In this document: piece after piece, positions 13,297 through 20,281 of the stretch
Numbering within the stretch: the first letter of the stretch is position 1
Layout: each line of letters begins with the position of its first letter
Assembly: GCA_937995995.1 (NCBI GenBank)
Contig: CALKIP010000206.1
Coordinates: 1-20,281, forward strand
Source: an uncultured bacterium
Lineage (GTDB): Bacteria; Gemmatimonadota; Gemmatimonadetes; Longimicrobiales; RSA9
Reading direction: 5' to 3'
Length of the DNA: 20,281 nucleotides
Notes under the pieces: model-generated
What the model saw: the letters and a program-made list of their open reading frames with translations, nothing else
Database searches by the model: none
Told to the model about the DNA's origin: nothing
Translations under genes and position numbers: made by a program

Positions 13297-14802
13297 ATGG
13301 AACCGTGGGTCGTCGTCACGACCGTCGTCTTCCTCTACCTGGGCGTGACGCTCGTGATCGGCCTCGTCGCCGGCCGGCGCGCGAGCCACAGCGTGGCCGG
13401 GTACGTGGCCGCGGACCGGCAGTTCGGCGTATTGGCCATGTACTTCATCACGGGCGCATCGGTCTTCAGCGCCTTCGCCTTCCTGGGCGGGCCGGGGTGG
13501 GCGTACTCCCGGGGGGTCGCGGCGCTCTACATCCTGGCCTATGGCGTACTTGGCGTGGCACCGTGGTACTTCTTCGGTCCCAAGGCCGGCCGGCTGGGTC
13601 GGAGATTCGGCTACGTCACCCAGGCCCAACTCGTCACCGGGCGTTTCCCGAGCCGCTTCCTCTCCGCCCTCTTCGCCGTGGTCTCCGTCGCCGCGTTCGT
13701 CCCCTACATAATGGTCCAGATGAGTGGCGCCGGGATCGTCTTCAGCGCCGTAACGGACGGCCACATTCCCTTCTGGCTCGGCGCGGCGCTGGCCACTGCG
13801 GTGGTGCTGATCTACGTCCTGGTGAGTGGTGTGTCCGCCGTCGGCTGGACGAACATCTTCCAGGGCGCCTTCATGCTCGTCGTCGCGTGGACGCTCGGCC
13901 TCTACATTCCGAGCAAGCTGTACGGCGGCGTGGGCGAGATGTTCGCACAGATCGCCGAGGCCAGACCGGAGATGCTCCTGGCTCCCGGGCTGGATGCCGT
14001 GGGCGAACGCTGGAGCTGGGGCGCCTACTCATCGGCGATACTGGCGTCGTCGCTCGGCTTCCTCATGTGGCCGCACATGTTCATGAAGTCGTACACCGCG
14101 AAGAGCGATGAGACGCTGCGACGCACCATCGTTCTCTTCCCGACCTTCCAGCTCTTCCTGATCCCCGTCTTCATCATCGGCTTCGCCGGCGTCCTCTACT
14201 CGAGCGCGCCACCGTCCGCGGACTTCATCATGCCGCACATGATCCTGAGCACCGGCCTGCCGGCCGTGGTGGTCGGGCTCTTCTGCGCAGGCGCGCTCTC
14301 CGCCTCGATGTCGACCGGTGATGCGATCCTCCACGGCGCGGCATCGATCGCCGTCGAGGATGGGATACGCCCCTTCGCGCGACTGAGCGATCCCCAGGCC
14401 CGCCTCCTCATTCGGATCCTCGTCGTGGCCATTGGCGGGCTCGCCTACTACCTCGCGATCATCCAGGAAAAGACGCTCGTCTGGCTTCTGCTGACGGCTT
14501 ATGGCCTGATCGACCAGCTCGCACCGCCGGTGTACGCGGCGCTCTACTGGCGGCGTGCGACCACCAAGGGCGTCGTGGCGGGTTTCGTGACCGGAATCGT
14601 GACGACGATCTTCTTCCTCGTGCGCCCCGAGCTACGACCGTTCGAGATCCATGAGGGGATCCTCGGCGTGATCGTCAACACCGCCGTACTCATCGCAGTG
14701 AGCCTGCTGACGCGGCCACAGGACGCCGAACACGCTGCGGCGTTCGTCGATGATGCGGCGACGCCCGCCGGCCCCGAGGCGGTCCCGGTGGGCGCGCCCT
14801 GA
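13297..14802 (+). CDS. Sodium:solute symporter family (SSS) transporter
   Basis: 501 residues with about 13 predicted membrane helices, starting VVVTTVVFLYLGVTLVIGLV. The signature regions are SVAGYVAADRQFG, MYFITGASVFSAFAFLGGPG, GRRFGYVTQAQLV, FVPYIMVQMSGAG, SGVSAVGWTNIFQG, and the sodium-site helix FCAGALSASMSTGDAILHGA. It imports an organic solute with Na+ across the inner membrane; the architecture is nearest to the monocarboxylate/pantothenate-type branch. GGAGGA just before the start, within the end of the DUF3311 gene, supports ATG 13297. Its place at the end of a TetR-acyl-CoA operon suggests it may import the pathway substrate, for example a carboxylate. This is inference, since a different operon could begin at 13078. 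Confidence 0.93.
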   Translation: MEPWVVVTTVVFLYLGVTLVIGLVAGRRASHSVAGYVAADRQFGVLAMYFITGASVFSAFAFLGGPGWAYSRGVAALYILAYGVLGVAPWYFFGPKAGRLGRRFGYVTQAQLVTGRFPSRFLSALFAVVSVAAFVPYIMVQMSGAGIVFSAVTDGHIPFWLGAALATAVVLIYVLVSGVSAVGWTNIFQGAFMLVVAWTLGLYIPSKLYGGVGEMFAQIAEARPEMLLAPGLDAVGERWSWGAYSSAILASSLGFLMWPHMFMKSYTAKSDETLRRTIVLFPTFQLFLIPVFIIGFAGVLYSSAPPSADFIMPHMILSTGLPAVVVGLFCAGALSASMSTGDAILHGAASIAVEDGIRPFARLSDPQARLLIRILVVAIGGLAYYLAIIQEKTLVWLLLTAYGLIDQLAPPVYAALYWRRATTKGVVAGFVTGIVTTIFFLVRPELRPFEIHEGILGVIVNTAVLIAVSLLTRPQDAEHAAAFVDDAATPAGPEAVPVGAP

Positions 14803-14843
14803 AGCGCTGCGCCGCAAACGACCGAATGCCGACGCGCCGAATG

Positions 14844-14868
14844 GGCGGCCGGACGTCAGTCCGCCGCC
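14844..14868. terminator. GC-rich hairpin at convergent gene ends, possible terminator
   Basis: GGCGG and GGAC on the left pair with GTCC and CCGCC on the right, giving nine base pairs, a small internal loop and a GTCA loop. It sits between the symporter stop and the end of the leftward gene, overlapping the latter's TGA. No U tract follows on either strand, so Rho-independent activity is doubtful. Confidence 0.3.
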
Positions 14869-15299
14869 TCGGGACCGGCCTCACGCGTAGGCTCTTCCCG
14901 ACGCGACACCCTCAGACGGTGCGGCCGGGTACGTGACTCACCGGGCGGCTGGGTGCTCTGTCCGTACAGGCGAGCGTTCTGGCCGAGCTGCCGTGCCTGC
15001 AGAACCCGGTTCGCCCGGATGTCGTGCCCGATGTCGATCATCAGGCGTACGAGATCGCCGCCCCCCCACAGCACGACGGCGAGCACCGCCGTTCGCGCGA
15101 TCTCGCCGAGCAGGATCGGGAGCGCCGCCCACCCCTCGATACGCAGCCCCGCGATGACCTCGGCCACCACGGCCACGATCAGGAAGACCGACGCCGCCTT
15201 GAAGAGTGAGGCCACCCACCGCAGCGCGGTGTACGGCTCCAGATCACTCCTCCGCACTACGCCGATGCGGTCCCGTCGGTACCTCCGTTCCCCGTCCAT
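14856..15299 (-). CDS. Small two-helix membrane protein, DUF4282-like
   Basis: 147 residues. A basic N-terminus (MDGERRYRRDRIGVVRRSDL) is followed by two predicted membrane helices: ASLFKAASVFLIVAVVAEVI, then after a short RIEGWAALP linker LLGEIARTAVLAVVLWGGGD. A conserved-looking juxtamembrane segment LVRLMIDIGHDIRANR comes next. The C-terminal 45 residues are charged and probably disordered. AAGGAGG at 15306-15312, six bases before ATG 15299, is an excellent ribosome binding site and decides the start over the frame open to 15356. Resemblance to DUF4282-type proteins is by layout only. It follows the rpmA terminator, so it is probably transcribed independently or by readthrough. The function is unknown. 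Confidence 0.75.
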   Translation of the reverse strand: MDGERRYRRDRIGVVRRSDLEPYTALRWVASLFKAASVFLIVAVVAEVIAGLRIEGWAALPILLGEIARTAVLAVVLWGGGDLVRLMIDIGHDIRANRVLQARQLGQNARLYGQSTQPPGESRTRPHRLRVSRREEPTREAGPEAAD

Positions 15300-15375
15300 G
15301 CTCGGCCTCCTTGATCCGACTCTCCGGTCGAGATCATTTCGCAGGAACGGGGCCACTCGCCGCTTACGGATGCAG

Positions 15376-15408
15376 AAAGCCCCGGCTCCACTCGGAAGCC
15401 GGGGCTTT
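15376..15408 (-). terminator. Intrinsic terminator after rplU-rpmA
   Basis: AAAGCCCCGGCT (15376-15387) and AGCCGGGGCTTT (15397-15408) form a perfect 12-bp stem with a nine-base loop, 26 bases beyond the rpmA stop. The U run is short and partly inside the stem, but strong pairing and placement make it a convincing terminator. The stem is symmetrical and could act on both strands. Confidence 0.75.
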
Positions 15409-15433
15409 CACGAACTCGCGGCGTTGAAGGCGC

Positions 15434-15688
15434 CTACTCGGACGGATAGACCGAGACCTGCTTGCGGCGCCCACGACGCTCGAACGTCACCACGCCATCG
15501 ATCAGCGCGAACAGCGTGTCGTCACGTCCGCGACCCACGTTGCGGCCGGGATGGAACTTCGTGCCGCGCTGCCGCACGATGATGTTCCCCGCCACGACGT
15601 GCTCGCCGCCGTACTTCTTCACGCCCAGGAATTGCGGGTTCGAATCCCGCCCGTTCCGGCTCGAGCCTACGCCCTTCTTATGCGCCAT
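15434..15688 (-). CDS. rpmA: 50S ribosomal protein L27
   Basis: 84 residues. L27 lies near the peptidyl-transferase centre and its N-terminus reaches the P site. The sequence starts MAHKKGVGSSRNGRDSNPQF, followed by LGVKKYGGEHVVAGNIIVRQ and GTKFHPGRNVGRGRDDTLFA, all family signatures. There is no Firmicutes-type N-terminal extension needing Prp cleavage. GAGGAGG five bases before ATG 15688 overlaps the end of rplU, nine bases upstream, so the two are co-translated. A strong terminator follows. Confidence 0.98.
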   Translation of the reverse strand: MAHKKGVGSSRNGRDSNPQFLGVKKYGGEHVVAGNIIVRQRGTKFHPGRNVGRGRDDTLFALIDGVVTFERRGRRKQVSVYPSE

Positions 15689-15697
15689 AGTGCCTCC

Positions 15698-16012
15698 TCA
15701 CCCGACGCGGATCTCGCCGATCCGCACCTCGGTGTACTTCTGTCGGTGCCCCTCCTTGCGACGGTAGTTCTTGCGGCGCTTCCACTTGAAGACGATGATC
15801 TTCTCGCCCTTCCCGTGAGCCACCACCTCGCCCGTCACCTCGGCGCCCTCGACCGTGGGCGTGCCGACCTTGACGTCACCATCGGCACTGGCCATCAGCA
15901 CCTCAGGGAAGGTCACCGCCTCACCGACCTGCGCGTCGAGCGAAGGGATCCGGATCTTTTGTCCGGGCTCGACCCGGAACTGCTTGTCGCCAGTGCGAAT
16001 GATTGCGTACAT
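15698..16012 (-). CDS. rplU: 50S ribosomal protein L21
   Basis: 104 residues, normal length. It begins MYAIIRTGDKQFRVEPGQKI and ends with the rRNA-binding signature FKWKRRKNYRRKEGHRQKYT, followed by EVRIGEIRVG. It binds 23S rRNA in the large subunit. It forms the usual rplU-rpmA pair, spaced by nine bases. No Shine-Dalgarno is visible in the bases before ATG 16012; the leader of about 60 bases is GC-rich. It is probably driven by the TTGACA promoter at 16082-16110. Confidence 0.98.
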   Translation of the reverse strand: MYAIIRTGDKQFRVEPGQKIRIPSLDAQVGEAVTFPEVLMASADGDVKVGTPTVEGAEVTGEVVAHGKGEKIIVFKWKRRKNYRRKEGHRQKYTEVRIGEIRVG

Positions 16013-16081
16013 AGTCGTTGTCGCGAAATCCGCCGAGCGCCCTGGCGGGGGCCCGGATGCCTATCCCGGTCACAGACCGAT

Positions 16082-16110
16082 AAAATCGCCCATCCCTCGC
16101 CCTCTGTCAA
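16082..16110 (-). promoter_or_regulatory. Sigma-70 promoter for rplU-rpmA
   Basis: Leftward, a perfect TTGACA (16105-16110) and a weaker GATTTT (16082-16087) are spaced by exactly 17 bases, in an AT-rich patch unusual for this window. Transcription would start near 16075, leaving a leader of about 62 bases before rplU. Confidence 0.65.
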
Positions 16111-16225
16111 GTCACCGCGCATCCGCAACCCGTTCGGCCGGTCCCGGCCGACTTCGTCGCCGGGTGTGTGCACGTGAAAACGTGAGCCACCGGCATGCCT
16201 CGATCCGCACGAGCAACCGGCTGCG

Positions 16226-16254
16226 AAAAATGCGAAGGCCCGAGCCGTGGGCGC
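16226..16254 (-). terminator. Possible intrinsic terminator of rng
   Basis: Leftward, GCGCCC pairs with GGG and CGC (a four-base bulge separates the two halves of the second arm), followed by ATTTTT (T run at 16226-16230). It starts about 20 bases after the rng stop. The bulge weakens the case, but the T run is clear. Confidence 0.4.
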
Positions 16255-16275
16255 TGCAAGGAGCGAACGGCGCCG

Positions 16276-17811
16276 CTACCCGAGTGCGTACTTGCCGGTC
16301 ACGTCGGTATCCGCCGGACCGGCCAGCAGGCGGAACTCGTCCTGACGCATGAGCGGGTCGTCGCGAATGTCCAGGTCGATCTGGAACACCTTCTGGAGGC
16401 GACGCAGGAAATTCGGCTCCTCCTCGAGGATGTGCAGTGCGACCTGCGGGTGCACCCGGATCATGATCTGCTTCTCGGCGCCCTCTCCGGCCGCGCGTCG
16501 GATGGCGCGCTCGATGCGCCGGACCACGGTCTCGGGCGTGAAGACGCGGCCGGTGCCGCCACAGTGGATGCACGGCACGGTCAGCGACTGGAAGAGCGAG
16601 GGCCGCACCCGCTGGCGCGTCATCTCGACGAGGCCGAGCTCCGACACCTGGAATGCACGTGTCCGGGCGCGGTCGCGGTTCAGATAGGTCCGCAACTCCT
16701 GGAGGACGCGGTCCTGGTTCGCCTTGGACTCCATGTCGATGAAGTCGCAGACGATGATGCCGCCGACGTCTCGGAGCCGGAGCTGGCGCGCGATCTGCCG
16801 GGCGGCGTCGAGGTTGGTCTTGAGGATCGTCTGCTCGGGATCCTTCTTGCCGGTGTAGCGCCCGGTATTGACGTCGATCGAGACCAGTGCCTCCGTGGGC
16901 TCGATGATGATGTAGCCGCCGCTGGGCAGATCCACACGACGTTGGAAGGCCTCCTGGATGGAATCCTCAACGCCGTATTCGTCGAAGAGCGGGACCTGTT
17001 TGGTGTAGAGGTGGACGCGGTTCAACAGCTCGGGATCCACGCCTTCGAGGTACTGCTTGACCTCGTTGTAGATCTCCTTGCTGTCGATGATCAGCGCATC
17101 GACCTTCTCTGTGAAGACGTCGCGAATGATGCCGCGCGTCAGCTTGGCTTCGCGGTGGATGAGGGCGGGCGGCCGTGAGCTCTTGGCTCGCCGCTGGATC
17201 TTCTTCCAGGTGCCGAGCAGCGTCTTGTACTCACGCTCGAAGATCTCGCGGGTGAGCTCCTCGCCGACGGTCCGGATGATCACTCCGCCAGAGCCCTCGG
17301 GGACGACCTCCTTGGCCAGAGCTCGCAGTCGAGCGCGCTCCTCCCGGTCCTCGATCTTGCGGCTGACGCCGACGTGATCGGAGTGCGGCATGAAGACGAG
17401 GAAACGGCCCGGCAGAGAGATCTGCGTGGTGACACGAGGCCCCTTGGTTCCGATCGGCTCCTTGGTGGCCTGGACGATGAGCTTCTCGCCTCGCTTGACC
17501 AGATCCTGGATCGGAGGATAGCGGCGACTCTTGCTCTTTCGGTCGCTGTCCTCGTCATCGTCGTCATCCTCTCCATCGCCATCGTCACGGGCCACATCCG
17601 AGACGTGCAGGAACGCGGCCTTCTCGGTGCCGATGTCGACGAACGCCGCCTGGATGCCGGGGAGGACGGCCTCGACCTGGCCGAGATAGATGTCGCCCAC
17701 GATGCGCTCGGCTTCGGGCCGATCGATCATGAACTCGACGAGGACATCGTCCTCGAGGATGGCCACGCGTGTTTCATGGTACGCGGCCGAAATCAGGATT
17801 TCACGCTTCAT
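16276..17811 (-). CDS. rng: Ribonuclease G/E family endoribonuclease
   Basis: 511 residues, RNase G length without the long degradosome tail of RNase E. It processes rRNA and degrades mRNA. MKREILISAAYHETRVAILE opens the protein. The S1 domain (GDIYLGQVEAVLPGIQAAFV) is interrupted at residues 76-90 by a strongly acidic DDGDGEDDDDDEDSD insert. Catalytic metal ligands are Asp313 in ALVSIDVNTGRYTG and Asp356 in VCDFIDM. The zinc-link cysteines are Cys414 and Cys417 in VPCIHCGGTG. No clear Shine-Dalgarno precedes ATG 17811. It lies upstream of rplU-rpmA, a frequent bacterial arrangement, but the 263-base gap with a new promoter suggests separate control of the ribosomal genes. Confidence 0.96.
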   Translation of the reverse strand: MKREILISAAYHETRVAILEDDVLVEFMIDRPEAERIVGDIYLGQVEAVLPGIQAAFVDIGTEKAAFLHVSDVARDDGDGEDDDDDEDSDRKSKSRRYPPIQDLVKRGEKLIVQATKEPIGTKGPRVTTQISLPGRFLVFMPHSDHVGVSRKIEDREERARLRALAKEVVPEGSGGVIIRTVGEELTREIFEREYKTLLGTWKKIQRRAKSSRPPALIHREAKLTRGIIRDVFTEKVDALIIDSKEIYNEVKQYLEGVDPELLNRVHLYTKQVPLFDEYGVEDSIQEAFQRRVDLPSGGYIIIEPTEALVSIDVNTGRYTGKKDPEQTILKTNLDAARQIARQLRLRDVGGIIVCDFIDMESKANQDRVLQELRTYLNRDRARTRAFQVSELGLVEMTRQRVRPSLFQSLTVPCIHCGGTGRVFTPETVVRRIERAIRRAAGEGAEKQIMIRVHPQVALHILEEEPNFLRRLQKVFQIDLDIRDDPLMRQDEFRLLAGPADTDVTGKYALG

Positions 17812-17823
17812 ATACGCTGAGCT

Positions 17824-17845
17824 GTTGCGGCCATCGGGCCGCGGC
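17824..17845 (-). other. Hairpin in the rng 5' leader
   Basis: GCGGCC (17827-17832) and GGCCGC (17837-17842) form a 6-bp GC stem with a four-base loop. Two G-U pairs and one G-C pair extend it. It sits 12 bases before the rng start codon and after the acyl-CoA dehydrogenase stop. There is no U tract. It might influence rng translation or autoregulation, or be incidental. Confidence 0.35.
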
Positions 17846-17877
17846 TGTGTCCGGCGGGGCGTGGACGAGCGGGGGCT

Positions 17878-19086
17878 TCAGGCACGGCCTACGAGGTGAC
17901 GCGCGATGACGAGGCGCTGGACTTCACTGGTCCCTTCACCGATCTCGAGGATCTTGGCATCGCGCATCATGCGCTCGACCGGGTACTCGGCGGTGTAGCC
18001 GTAGCCGCCGTGCAGCTGAACCGCCCTCGTGGTCGCACGCATGGCCAGCTCACTCGTGTAGAGCTTGGCCATTGCCGCGGCCTGGGTGAAGGGGCGACCC
18101 TGCTCCTTCAGCCACGCCGCGTGATAGACCAGGTGCCGGCCGCAGGCGATCTCGGTGGCCATATCCGCGAGTGCGAACTGAACACCCTGGAACGAGTGGA
18201 TCGCCTTGCCGAACTGCTCACGCCGTGCGGTGAACTGCAGGGAGCGGTCCAGTGCGCCCTGGGCGAGTCCGAGAGCGAGCGCCGCGATGCCGATACGGCC
18301 CGCGTCCAGGGTCTTCATGAAGTTGATGAACCCCTCGCCCTCGGCCCCGAGTCGGTTTTCCTCCGGGACCCTCGCGTCCTCCAGGATCAGCTCCCGGGTA
18401 TCGGACGCGCGCCACCCCATCTTGTCTTCCTTCTTGCCCGCCCGGACGCCGGGAGTAAACGGCTCCAGCTCCGGGGCGTGCCCCACACCCACCCGATCCG
18501 CCGCCTCGCGGTCGGTGGTTTCCTTTGTGACAATGAAACTGCTGATGCCACGGGCGCCCCTGTCACGATCGGTGACCGCCGTCACCACGAAGATTTCGCC
18601 GACGCCCGCGTGTGTGATGAAAATCTTGCTTCCGTTGATCCGATACCCGCCATCCTCGCGGCGGGCCACGGTGCGCGTGCCGCCCGCGTCGGAGCCGGCC
18701 CCTGGCTCGGTGAGTCCGAACCCGCCGAGGACCCTGCCACTCGCGAGCAGGGGAACGTAGCGCTGCTTCTGCTCCTCGGTGCCGAAATTGAGGATCGGCG
18801 ACATCCCGAGCGTCGAGTGGGCGCTGATGGTGATGGCATGGCTCGCATCGACACGTGCCAGCTCCTCGATCACCAGCAGGTAACTCAGGTAGTCGCGCCC
18901 CTGGCCGCCGTAGGCCTCCGGAACGTTCATCCCGAAGTAGCCGAGATCGGCCATCTTCCGGACGTTCTCCCAGGGGAAACGGCTCTCCTCGTCGAGTTCG
19001 CGCGCGACCGGCGCGATCTCGGATTCGGCAAACTCTCGTACTTCCGCCCGAAGCCGCTCGTGTTCCTCGTTCAGGTACGGATTCAT
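17878..19086 (-). CDS. Acyl-CoA dehydrogenase
   Basis: 402 residues. This FAD-dependent enzyme introduces the 2,3 double bond into an acyl-CoA. Its regions in order are the N-terminal helical domain; the FAD/substrate motifs GGFGLTEPGAGSDAGGTRT and GSKIFITHAG; KKEDKMGWRASDT; RIGIAALALGLAQGALD; REQFGKAIHSFQGVQFALAD; QLHGGYGYTAEYPVERMMRD; and IGEGTSEVQRLVIARHL with the catalytic base Glu384. About 20 extra residues (roughly 190-209) lie between SSFIVTKET and TPGVRAGKKEDKMG, where most family members are shorter. AAGGG upstream of ATG 19086 gives a modest ribosome site. It could provide the first step for the enzymes encoded at 6608-12737, but it is on the opposite strand and 5 kb away. It lies 33 bases after the helicase gene. 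Confidence 0.95.
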   Translation of the reverse strand: MNPYLNEEHERLRAEVREFAESEIAPVARELDEESRFPWENVRKMADLGYFGMNVPEAYGGQGRDYLSYLLVIEELARVDASHAITISAHSTLGMSPILNFGTEEQKQRYVPLLASGRVLGGFGLTEPGAGSDAGGTRTVARREDGGYRINGSKIFITHAGVGEIFVVTAVTDRDRGARGISSFIVTKETTDREAADRVGVGHAPELEPFTPGVRAGKKEDKMGWRASDTRELILEDARVPEENRLGAEGEGFINFMKTLDAGRIGIAALALGLAQGALDRSLQFTARREQFGKAIHSFQGVQFALADMATEIACGRHLVYHAAWLKEQGRPFTQAAAMAKLYTSELAMRATTRAVQLHGGYGYTAEYPVERMMRDAKILEIGEGTSEVQRLVIARHLVGRA

Positions 19087-19119
19087 GTGCCGATCCCTTT
19101 CGACGGTATCTCTAGCCGT

Positions 19120-20281
19120 TCACAAGTTATTGGATCGGATGATCCGCCGAAAGAGCCGCTTCACGACCGCCCGCGCACCACGGGGCGATCCGCCGGGGAA
19201 CACATCGAGGCCGCCGGTGCAGTTGTCGCACCCCGTGCAGCGTTCCATCGCCGCCGGGTCGCCGAAGTACCGGAGTACGTACCCCCGACGACAACCTTCG
19301 TGCGTTGCGTACGCCGCCATCCGCCGCAGCTTCTCAAGTTCCCGCTCCCGGCCGGCGTCGACCGCCGCCCAGTCCACCGGCAGTCGACCTGAGCCGACAT
19401 CGAGCCGAGGCCCCACCGTCGTCTCGGCCGTCCTCGCCTTCCACTCCACGAAGCAGGCGTCCTGGAGTTCGTCGAGGACCGCATGGACACGATCCTGCTC
19501 CAACCCAGCATGGGCGAGGTGCTGAGGCGTCAGCCGAACCCCCCGATGCAACACCTGCACCCCGAGGGATTCGACGAGGCTGTCCAGCAGCCGCCGGTGT
19601 GCCTCGCACCCGCTACCCGCCAGTTCGCGCTCGATTCGGGAGGGTGACGCGACGAGCCGAAGCCAGGGCGCACCGCCACGGGAATGCCGTGAGACGACGC
19701 CAGCATCCTCGAGGATACGCAACGCCGCCTCCACCTGCGTCACGCCCACGGCGCGCTTGGCAAGACGCGCCACCACTTCGACCCGGACCGGTGCCCGTGC
19801 CGCGGCGGACAGGACCGCGTCGTAGACGTCGCGAACCACCTCCCGAGGCGGGTGGCTCTGGTCGATGAAGAACGACTGCGTCGCCTCATCGCCCTCGGCG
19901 TGGAGGAGTACGCAGTCCGCGGCACCGCCATCGCGCCCCGCACGGCCGGCTTCCTGGTAGTACGCCTCGAGCGAGCCGGGCAGGTCGTAATGAACCACCA
20001 GGCGAACATCGGGTTTGTCGATCCCCATCCCGAAGGCGTTCGTCGCCACGACGACGGGAATTCGGCCGTCCATGAACGCCTCCTGCAACCGGTGGCGTTC
20101 GCTGCCCGGGATACCGGCGTGATACCCCGCGGCACGTAGTCCGGCCCGGTTGATCAGGTCCGTGAGCGCATCCACGCTCCGGCGAGTCGATGCGTAGGCG
20201 ATCGACACGCCGTCGTCCTGGCGTTGGCGCAGCAGTTCCAGGAGCAAGCGGTCCTTTTCCACTTCGTCGGCCGCGTGGCCG
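19120..20281 (-). CDS. recQ: RecQ-family ATP-dependent DNA helicase, 3' part (start outside window)
   Basis: About 386 codons of the C-terminal part are visible; the frame stays open to the right edge, so the N-terminal ATPase motifs are missing. The GTG at 20262 is internal, because coding sense continues upstream (GHADEVEKDRLLLELL). Helicase domain 2 is clear: YASTRRSVDALTDL, YHAGIPGSERHRLQEAFMDG, VVVATNAFGMGIDKPDVRLV and YYQEAGRAGRDG. A winged-helix-like region (TQVEAALRILEDAGVVSR) follows. The zinc-binding cysteines come last: GCRRGYVLRYFG then CTGCDNC. No HRDC domain follows. Cysteines at the extreme C-terminus differ from the E. coli RecQ order. It unwinds DNA in recombination and repair. 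Confidence 0.93.
   Translation of the reverse strand, partial: GHAADEVEKDRLLLELLRQRQDDGVSIAYASTRRSVDALTDLINRAGLRAAGYHAGIPGSERHRLQEAFMDGRIPVVVATNAFGMGIDKPDVRLVVHYDLPGSLEAYYQEAGRAGRDGGAADCVLLHAEGDEATQSFFIDQSHPPREVVRDVYDAVLSAAARAPVRVEVVARLAKRAVGVTQVEAALRILEDAGVVSRHSRGGAPWLRLVASPSRIERELAGSGCEAHRRLLDSLVESLGVQVLHRGVRLTPQHLAHAGLEQDRVHAVLDELQDACFVEWKARTAETTVGPRLDVGSGRLPVDWAAVDAGRERELEKLRRMAAYATHEGCRRGYVLRYFGDPAAMERCTGCDNCTGGLDVFPGGSPRGARAVVKRLFRRIIRSNNL

Noticed and set aside
16171..16184. Short hairpin CACGT-GAAA-ACGTG between rng and rplU
   Set aside because: Only five base pairs, no U tract, and upstream of the rplU promoter. It could easily be chance.
17896..19392. A 498-codon plus-strand frame over the acyl-CoA dehydrogenase and helicase genes
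   Set aside because: Antisense shadow of two genes with clear motifs. Its composition is typical of a GC-rich artefact and it has no recognisable domain.

Overview
The window is GC-rich, densely packed bacterial chromosome (about two thirds G+C by eye) with no sign of plasmid, phage or transposon content. Gene content (a flotillin/NfeD operon, RNase G next to rplU-rpmA, a tRNA-Leu without an encoded CCA, several acyl-CoA enzymes) and the style of the L27 N-terminus suggest a Gemmatimonadota-like aerobic heterotroph. The phylum is an inference and was not tested.

Positions 1-5728 are read leftward. In transcription order they hold a lipoprotein, a membrane NfeD-type serine protease, the flotillin FloA and an acidic one-helix membrane protein. 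A tRNA-Leu(CAA) with its own terminator follows. Next is a three-gene unit: a thiamine-binding MTH1187-family protein, a degenerate response-regulator receiver domain, and ornithine aminotransferase (rocD), which runs off the left edge. Several of these genes share stop/start bases, which suggests translational coupling.

Positions 5729-5885 form a divergent control region with a candidate promoter on each strand and a CGTTCGAACG palindrome. Rightward from it runs a TetR-family regulator and a catabolic operon: crotonase, aldehyde dehydrogenase, thiolase, PaaG-like isomerase, 3-hydroxyacyl-CoA dehydrogenase and a second classical enoyl-CoA hydratase. A small unknown protein and a DUF3311-type membrane peptide plus a sodium:solute symporter follow. 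Together the enzymes could oxidise an aldehyde, isomerise and hydrate an unsaturated acyl-CoA, oxidise the 3-hydroxy group and cleave the 3-oxoacyl-CoA. This resembles the lower phenylacetate pathway or a specialised beta-oxidation. No ring-epoxidase or CoA-ligase genes are present in the window.

Positions 14856-20281 are again read leftward: the 3' part of a RecQ-family helicase, an acyl-CoA dehydrogenase, RNase G, rplU-rpmA (own promoter and terminator) and a small two-helix membrane protein that converges on the symporter.

No gene-free stretch exceeds 300 bases. The longest are 1444-1705 (a hairpin with a G-run loop plus the tRNA terminator) and 16013-16275 (candidate rng terminator and rplU promoter/leader). 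I see housekeeping and catabolic genes rather than a clearly new system. The best leads are the degenerate receiver coupled to rocD, the flotillin operon's two uncharacterised members, the composition of the acyl-CoA operon and its 86-residue orphan protein.
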